Below, piece by piece: positions 63,940-64,000 of a stretch of 64,000 nucleotides of DNA. The notes beneath the pieces were generated by a model. It saw only the letters and a program-made list of their open reading frames with translations, was not told where the DNA came from and did no database searches. Location of the stretch: the NCBI GenBank assembly GCA_031769625.1, contig JAUIMM010000550.1:2294001-2358000 (forward strand), written 5' to 3'. Numbering within the stretch: position 1 is the stretch's first letter; every line of letters starts with the position of its first letter. This DNA comes from Taudactylus pleione. Taxonomy: Eukaryota > Chordata > Amphibia > Anura > Myobatrachidae. The position numbers and the translations under genes were made by a program.

Positions 63940-64000
63940 GCCGTGATTGTATAGTAGTTAGTACTCTGCGTTGTGGCTGCAGCAACCCCATTTCGAAAAC
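63940..64000 (+). pseudogene. tRNA-His relic (H4), cut by window end
   Basis: First 61 of 72 bases; the window ends in the T arm (CCCATTTCGAAAAC). Confidence 0.7.

Larger units (their letters stand above)
1..64000 (+). repeat. Tandem array of 111 tRNA-Arg / tRNA-His units, about 578 bp each
   Basis: The same unit recurs without a break in one orientation; successive Arg genes lie 577-581 bp apart over the whole window. Nearly every unit has one EcoRI site (GAATTC) in the spacer and one PstI site (CTGCAG) about 130 bp before the Arg gene. Units differ by scattered substitutions and a few one-base indels. No other element interrupts the array. The high likeness of the spacers as well as the genes points to recent spread by unequal exchange or conversion. 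Possible confusion: a tRNA-derived satellite rather than a working gene cluster; the mixture of sound and broken copies fits both. Confidence 0.97.
62704..64000. repeat. Copy of 56925-58221 (offset 5,779 bp), cut by window end
   Basis: Class B, D, A-short trio; the same trio also stands at 44785 and 48253, so it is a recurring three-unit block in the right third of the array. Confidence 0.75.

Noticed and set aside
1..64000. CRISPR-like regular repeats.
   Set aside because: The period is 578 bp, repeats include the spacers, and each unit holds tRNA genes; no cas genes are present.
1..64000. tRNA-derived SINE family.
   Set aside because: Units have two full tRNAs and lie in strict tandem; there are no A-tails, target-site duplications or scattered copies.
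1..64000. Bacterial, phage or organelle tRNA cluster.
   Set aside because: No encoded CCA, no G at -1 of tRNA-His, strong eukaryotic A and B boxes, T4 stops, and no genes for proteins or rRNA nearby.
1..64000. The repeat pattern is only an assembly artefact.
   Set aside because: Units differ in many shared and private ways and form an ordered mosaic, which a simple stutter would not give; exact block copies at 10,410 and 8,672 bp still deserve a long-read check.

Overview
The window is one uninterrupted head-to-tail tandem array on the + strand: 111 copies of a unit of about 578 bp (577-581 bp). Each unit carries a tRNA-Arg gene or relic, an 8-bp linker, a tRNA-His gene or relic, a T4 run that fits an RNA polymerase III stop, and about 430 bp of AT-rich spacer. 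The window opens inside a spacer and closes inside the last tRNA-His, so the array runs on at both ends. I found no protein-coding gene, rRNA, transposon or CRISPR array. Short open frames that run through the tRNA pair are by-products of the repeat.

The tRNAs are eukaryotic nuclear type: internal A and B boxes, no encoded CCA, a U rather than G at -1 of tRNA-His. From memory, the Arg(ACG) and His(GTG) bodies match the vertebrate forms except in the T stem. The decay pattern looks like loss of CpG. I infer an animal, probably a vertebrate or other deuterostome with a methylated genome; the species cannot be fixed from this.

Classes used in the entries (Sprinzl numbering). Arg class A: 73 nt, anticodon ACG, sound stems. 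A-short: as A but one base missing from the D arm (TGGGCAATGG for TGGCGCAATGG), 72 nt. Class B: 73 nt, 3' anticodon strand TCATA (C28.U42 mismatch), variable loop AGTTT or AGATT, D stem G10.U25; anticodon ACG or ATG. Class C: usually 72 nt, acceptor GGGACAG (A4.G69), short D arm, anticodon ATG, 3' anticodon strand TCTGT (27.43 and 29.41 mispaired). Class D: 72 nt, GGGACAG, short D arm, anticodon ATA, anticodon stem sound. His class H1: sound or nearly so. H2: GACGTGA acceptor (A2.G71), C3.A70, G53.A61. H3: anticodon 3' strand TGCCA (27.43 and 28.42 mispaired), T arm CCCAT/ACGGG, usually C3.A70. H4: C3.A70, A52.C62, D-loop G18 to A, anticodon arm sound. H5: GCCTTGA acceptor, C2.A71, U4.C69, C51.A63.

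By hand the 111 Arg loci carry ACG (43), ATG (44), ATA (22) and ACA (2). All His loci carry GTG except one (GCG near 62819). About 20 His genes and about 15 class A Arg genes have fully paired stems, but few units have both sound; the best are at 50565-50717, 52879-53031, 60392-60544 and 28015-28167.

Layout: 0.8-21.6 kb is an 18-unit (10,410 bp) block present twice; 19.9-23.4 kb has a 3-unit (1,735 bp) duplication; 23-44 kb is a mosaic of shorter exchanges; 44-64 kb is a different family rich in H4 and A-short genes, with offsets of 8,672, 5,779 and 2,314 bp. Each pair looks built for one transcript: both genes have internal promoters, but only the His gene is followed by a T run.
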